A stretch of 64,000 nucleotides of DNA, from positions 1-64,000 of the forward strand of contig NZ_JAAFGS010000005.1 of assembly GCF_011090185.1 (NCBI RefSeq), given 5' to 3'. This document shows, one piece after another, positions 61,122 through 64,000 of this stretch. The stretch comes from Saccharibacillus alkalitolerans. GTDB lineage: Bacteria; Bacillota; Bacilli; Paenibacillales; Paenibacillaceae. How positions within the stretch are numbered: the first letter of the stretch is position 1; the number at the start of each line of letters is the position of its first letter. The notes under the pieces are model-generated. The model had not been told where the DNA came from. It did no database searches and saw only the letters and a list, made by a program, of their open reading frames with translations. The translations under genes and the position numbers were made by a program.

Positions 61122-61955
61122 ATGATTACCGAATTGGATCGGCAGCATTTTCATAAAGTGTTCCTGCTGCTGGAATCCTGCCGAAATATCGAAGCCCGCG
61201 CTGTCGCCTGCGGAACGAATCCCGGCGCCGTTTATGCGGATCATCCGGAATCGCCGACCGCCGCTCTCGTCTGGATGCAGGGTCTGCAGGGATTTCAGCT
61301 GATCGGCGATCCGCGCAGCGCGTCTTTGTCGGCAGGCTTGGACGCCTGCATGCGCGCGCATATCGAACCCCGGCTCGCCGGGCAGCGGCTCGGCACTGTA
61401 GAGATCGGAGTCGACTCCGCCGTTTCGGATCAAGTTCTGTCCTCCCTTTTTCCCGTCCGCCGTGTGCAGGTCGATCGGCAGCATGTGTTTGCTTTGAAGC
61501 CGGATCACACCCCGGTTCCCGCGCAAGCATCCGAAGTTCGGACACTGCCGCCCCGGACCGCAATCCGCAGCATGGACCTGGCTCTGCTGAAGTCCCGGGA
61601 GTTTGCCGATTTTTCTTTTTTGAAACAAAAAATCTTGGCATGCTGGGATTCGTTCGACGCTTTTGCGGAGCATGGCTTCGGCTGTTTGGCGGAGCAGGAC
61701 GGGCGGATCGTCAGTCTGTGCTTTTCCGCCTTCGTGCACGGCAGCACGCATGCTGTGGATATCGAGACCGCGGAAGAGTACCGCAACAGCGGATGCGGAA
61801 CCGCGGTCGCCCGACATTACGTGCAGGAATGCATCCGGCGCGGACTGCGTCCTTACTGGGACTGCACGCCGGAGAACGCCGGATCGATCCGCATCGCGGA
61901 AAATACCGGGCTGTCGCCGGATTTCGATTACCGCGTTTTTTGGTACGAACTCTAA
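61122..61955 (+). CDS. GNAT acetyltransferase, PF12746-like
   Basis: 277 residues. C-terminal GNAT with VDIETAEEYRNSGCGTAVARHYVQECI (acetyl-CoA loop) and DCTPENAGSIRIAENTGLSP. The N-terminal part has CRNIEARAVACGTNPGAVYAD typical of the GNAT_acetyltran (ZmaR-like) family, which includes zwittermicin resistance acetyltransferase. AAGGAGATGCC precedes the ATG. The substrate may be an amino-compound antibiotic, but this is inference. Confidence 0.83.
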   Translation: MITELDRQHFHKVFLLLESCRNIEARAVACGTNPGAVYADHPESPTAALVWMQGLQGFQLIGDPRSASLSAGLDACMRAHIEPRLAGQRLGTVEIGVDSAVSDQVLSSLFPVRRVQVDRQHVFALKPDHTPVPAQASEVRTLPPRTAIRSMDLALLKSREFADFSFLKQKILACWDSFDAFAEHGFGCLAEQDGRIVSLCFSAFVHGSTHAVDIETAEEYRNSGCGTAVARHYVQECIRRGLRPYWDCTPENAGSIRIAENTGLSPDFDYRVFWYEL

Positions 61956-61962
61956 TAATGAG

Positions 61963-62439
61963 GTGAACTTTATCCAACTTATCCAACCATCGATTACTCT
62001 TCGCCCGCTCACCCGGGAAAACTGGGAAGAATGCGCGGCGCTGAGCGTCAAGCCTAAGCAGCGGCATCTTATCGCGCCCAACGTCCACTCGATCGCCGAA
62101 GCGCAGTTTCTGCCGGGCTTTTCGAGTCTGGCGATCTACCGGGGAGATACGATGATCGGCTATACGCTGTTCGGACCGGACCCTGACGATCATGGCATGT
62201 ACTGGATTCACCGGCTGATGATTGATGCCCGTTATCAGCAGGCCGGAGCCGGATTCCAAGCGGTTCTTCGCGTTATCGAAGAGATCGGGGAACGACCGGA
62301 TCGGAGCGAGCTTGTACGTCTCGGCTATCATCCCGCCAACGAGGCGGCCCGCAAGTTGTATGCGAAAGTCGGCTTTGCCGAAGAAGGCGTCGCGCCCTGG
62401 GGCGAGATGATCGCGGCATATGCTTATTCACAGCGATAA
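61963..62439 (+). CDS. GNAT acetyltransferase, spermidine-acetyltransferase-like
   Basis: 158 residues from a GTG. SITLRPLTRENWEECAALSV, FLPGFSSLAIYRGDTMIGYTLFGPD, YWIHRLMIDARYQQAGAGFQAVL, and NEAARKLYAKVGFAEEG match the BltD/PaiA-like group. The start is uncertain: the GTG has no site, whereas a perfect GAGGTGA (61960-61966) lies five bases before an in-frame ATC at 61972. Either ATC is used or a former ATG has mutated. The product would start at the conserved core in both cases. Confidence 0.72.
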   Translation: MNFIQLIQPSITLRPLTRENWEECAALSVKPKQRHLIAPNVHSIAEAQFLPGFSSLAIYRGDTMIGYTLFGPDPDDHGMYWIHRLMIDARYQQAGAGFQAVLRVIEEIGERPDRSELVRLGYHPANEAARKLYAKVGFAEEGVAPWGEMIAAYAYSQR

Positions 62440-62462
62440 AAATTATAAGCAGGTAAGGGAAC

Positions 62463-63017
62463 GCCGAAGTCCGGGACGAATTCGAACGAGCGGTCAAAAA
62501 GGTCAAGATCAAAAGCTGTCTCGTCATGAAAGACGACCGTCTGGTGTTCGAATATTACAAGAACCGAAAAATCGAACGCGGTCCGCAAAAAATCAACTCG
62601 TGCACAAAAAGCATTTTGTCGATCCTGATCGGCAGCCTCGACGCCCCCCGCAAGCGGGACATCACGATCGAAGATCTGCTGACCATGTCGGCGGGATTCG
62701 ACTGGCCGGAATTCGGCGAGTGGAACTTTTTCGCTCCGATGGTGTTCAGTCCGAACATCGTGAAATTCGTGTTCGATAGAGAGCTTAGGCATGACCCGGG
62801 CGAAAAAATGAATTACAATTCCGGCTGTTCGCAAGTATTGACGGCGATCCTTCAGAAAGCGACCGGCATGAAAGCCGTCGATTTTGCCAACCTTCATCTG
62901 TTCCAACCTCTTGGCATTATGAATGCGCGCTGGTACGAGGACACGCTGAAGCCGCTGAAGCTATTCGAAGAATTCGTTATTCGTTTTGCATATGAAAAAC
63001 AGCGAGAAGGAGTTTGA
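62463..63017 (+). pseudogene. Decayed beta-lactamase-type serine hydrolase
   Basis: Matches class C-like serine hydrolases: SCTKSILSILIG (SxxK), ITIEDLLTMSAGFDWPEFGE, and MNYNSGCSQVLTAILQKATG (YxN). About 20-40 residues are missing after SILIG, where the frame jumps to SLDAPRKRD; and about 120 residues are missing before the last TLKPLKLFEEFV, which belongs at the C-terminus of the family. The N-terminal part before about 62526 has no start codon; a stop lies at 62455. In-frame deletions kept the reading frame open, but the enzyme cannot be functional. Confidence 0.75.
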
Positions 63018-63023
63018 CCCGCG

Positions 63024-63938
63024 ATGTTCGAACCTACCCTGCATAACGTGAACGACCTGTTCCGACGGCACGGCGTTCGCGAAGAAATCGTACGTATCGA
63101 GAAATTATCCGGCACGACCGCGGGGCTTGTGCTGAAGCTGGAATCCCGGCAGGAAAACGCCTATGTTTTAAAGTTCGATCATCCCGATTCCGTTCGTCCC
63201 GTCCGGCGGCTGCTCGAAGCCTACGCAAGTTCCCCGCTGCTTCCACAAGTGCTGCTGACGGCGGAAGACGACTCTTACTTTGCGTACGCGTTCATGGAAG
63301 GCACGACCCATTTCAACCGCGGGGCCAAAAAAGATTGGATGAAGGCGCTGACCGTCGGACTGCTCAACCGGTACGAGCCCTGCGAAGACGCCGATTATTG
63401 GGGCCGAACGGAATACCCGAGGGCAAGCTGGCGCGAGTTCAACGAGATCGGCATCGAAGAAGCCCGGATCAATCTTGGAAACGTGCTGACGGAAGACGAT
63501 TACCGATACGTCAAACAAACGGCCGATAAATTGTTCGATTCCGAAGCGGAACAGGGGGCGAAATATGGGCTGCACGGCGACACGGGCGTTCATAATTTCG
63601 TTTACCGCGATTCGGCGCTGATCGGCGTCATCGACCCGTCGCCCATGGCGGGGCCTATCCTGTACGATTTTCTGTACGCGTTCTGCTCGTCTCCGGACGA
63701 CCTGAACATCGAGACGCTGCTCGCCGCGCTCGACGATCTCGAACACGTCCAAATCCGACGCCCGAGGCTGATCGAAGAAACGCTGATTCAGCTGTACTGC
63801 CGAACCGGGCTCAGCGTCAAGCATCACCCGCACGATCTGCCCGGTTATCTTGAGGCCTGGAGCTATTGGACGGCATTGTGCCGACGACAAGAGGAGGATG
63901 ACCATGCAAAATCCGCAGACGCAAAGTCCCCCTATTGA
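63024..63938 (+). CDS. Aminoglycoside phosphotransferase-like kinase
   Basis: 304 residues, APH/choline-kinase fold. Catalytic HGDTGVHNFVY (HGDxxxxN) at about residues 191-201 and the metal-binding Asp in GVIDPSPMAGP. The N-lobe has ENAYVLKFDHPDSVRP for ATP. Whether it acts on an antibiotic or a metabolite is unknown. GAAGGAG lies before the ATG. The gene overlaps the start of the next GNAT by 35 bases. It sits among GNAT genes of similar flavour. Confidence 0.83.
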   Translation: MFEPTLHNVNDLFRRHGVREEIVRIEKLSGTTAGLVLKLESRQENAYVLKFDHPDSVRPVRRLLEAYASSPLLPQVLLTAEDDSYFAYAFMEGTTHFNRGAKKDWMKALTVGLLNRYEPCEDADYWGRTEYPRASWREFNEIGIEEARINLGNVLTEDDYRYVKQTADKLFDSEAEQGAKYGLHGDTGVHNFVYRDSALIGVIDPSPMAGPILYDFLYAFCSSPDDLNIETLLAALDDLEHVQIRRPRLIEETLIQLYCRTGLSVKHHPHDLPGYLEAWSYWTALCRRQEEDDHAKSADAKSPY

Positions 63939-64000
63939 AATCCGGGAGCTGGCTCCCGAAGATGCGGCCGCTCTTGCGCAGATCGACCGCTCCGAACAGA
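63904..64000 (+). CDS. GNAT acetyltransferase N-terminus (cut by window edge)
   Basis: 32 codons: IEIRELAPEDAAALAQIDRS matches the GNAT N-terminal beta-1/alpha-1. GAGGAGGATGACC lies before the ATG. It runs off the right edge. The overlap with the APH-like gene suggests translational coupling. Confidence 0.7.
   Translation, partial: MQNPQTQSPPIEIRELAPEDAAALAQIDRSEQ

Noticed and set aside
58917-62081. 1054-codon open frame on the minus strand across the GNAT genes
   Set aside because: It covers three genes with clear domains on the plus strand; no ribosome site or domain was seen.

Overview
The window looks like chromosomal DNA from a GC-rich, endospore-lineage Firmicute, most likely Paenibacillaceae (Paenibacillus, Saccharibacillus or Cohnella type). 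The reasons are strong GGAGG ribosome sites, frequent GTG/TTG starts, S-layer homology proteins, a YtxJ-type bacilliredoxin, a YesN-type response regulator, and an inositol regulon built like that of Bacillus subtilis. The genus is inference. No rRNA, tRNA, CRISPR array or intact insertion sequence was recognised.

Layout. 0-9.6 kb: a truncated YesN-type regulator, a run of small housekeeping or orphan genes on the minus strand (two methyltransferases, one of them a remnant; an EF-Tu-domain-like protein; a P-loop kinase; a 45-residue TTG-start ORF; membrane proteins), two paralogous single-pass membrane proteins, and an oleate hydratase with its TetR regulator. 9.6-16.6 kb: a TauE/SafE permease, an AraC regulator, a frameshifted SDR, an XRE-pentapeptide protein beside a DrrAB-type ABC exporter, and a CPA1 Na+/H+ antiporter. 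16.6-17.9 kb: a gene-free island of stacked repeats. 17.9-22.3 kb: a GldA/F/G plus DUF4340 ABC operon. 22.6-34 kb: an Mrr-like protein, a TetR with a YhgE-type permease, an SLH protein, YtxJ, an alkyltransferase-like protein, an ACR3-like permease and several orphans. 34-49.3 kb: the inositol region. 49.4-57.6 kb: an S8 protease with an SLH domain, a formate/nitrite channel, an MFS transporter, a glutamine amidotransferase, a lipoprotein and an AraC regulator. 58.3-64 kb: a plus-strand run of GNAT acetyltransferases, a decayed serine hydrolase and an APH-like kinase.

The inositol genes form a complete catabolic route split into two minus-strand operons: iolA-B-C-D-H-J and iolE-T-G-I. iolR is divergent from the first operon. 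The same 16-base operator core lies in the iolA/iolR intergenic region and in the iolE leader, and the iolE promoter also contains a cre-like site between its -35 and -10. IolT imports inositol, IolG and IolI handle entry, IolE, IolD, IolB, IolC and IolJ take it to DHAP and malonic semialdehyde, and IolA makes acetyl-CoA.

The most unusual content is non-coding. (1) Three intergenic loci carry the same element of about 190 bases: four short palindromic units spaced about 50, 71 and 50 bases, on both strands. Two other families of four units sit at 16.8 and 17.1 kb with spacings 51/49/50 and 50/61/50. The spacings differ by about one helical turn. (2) Two intergenic loci (33.7 kb and 44.05 kb, opposite strands) share a nested stem with a conserved internal loop and compensatory base changes, which points to a structured RNA or a palindromic mobile element. 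Neither matches a family I can name.
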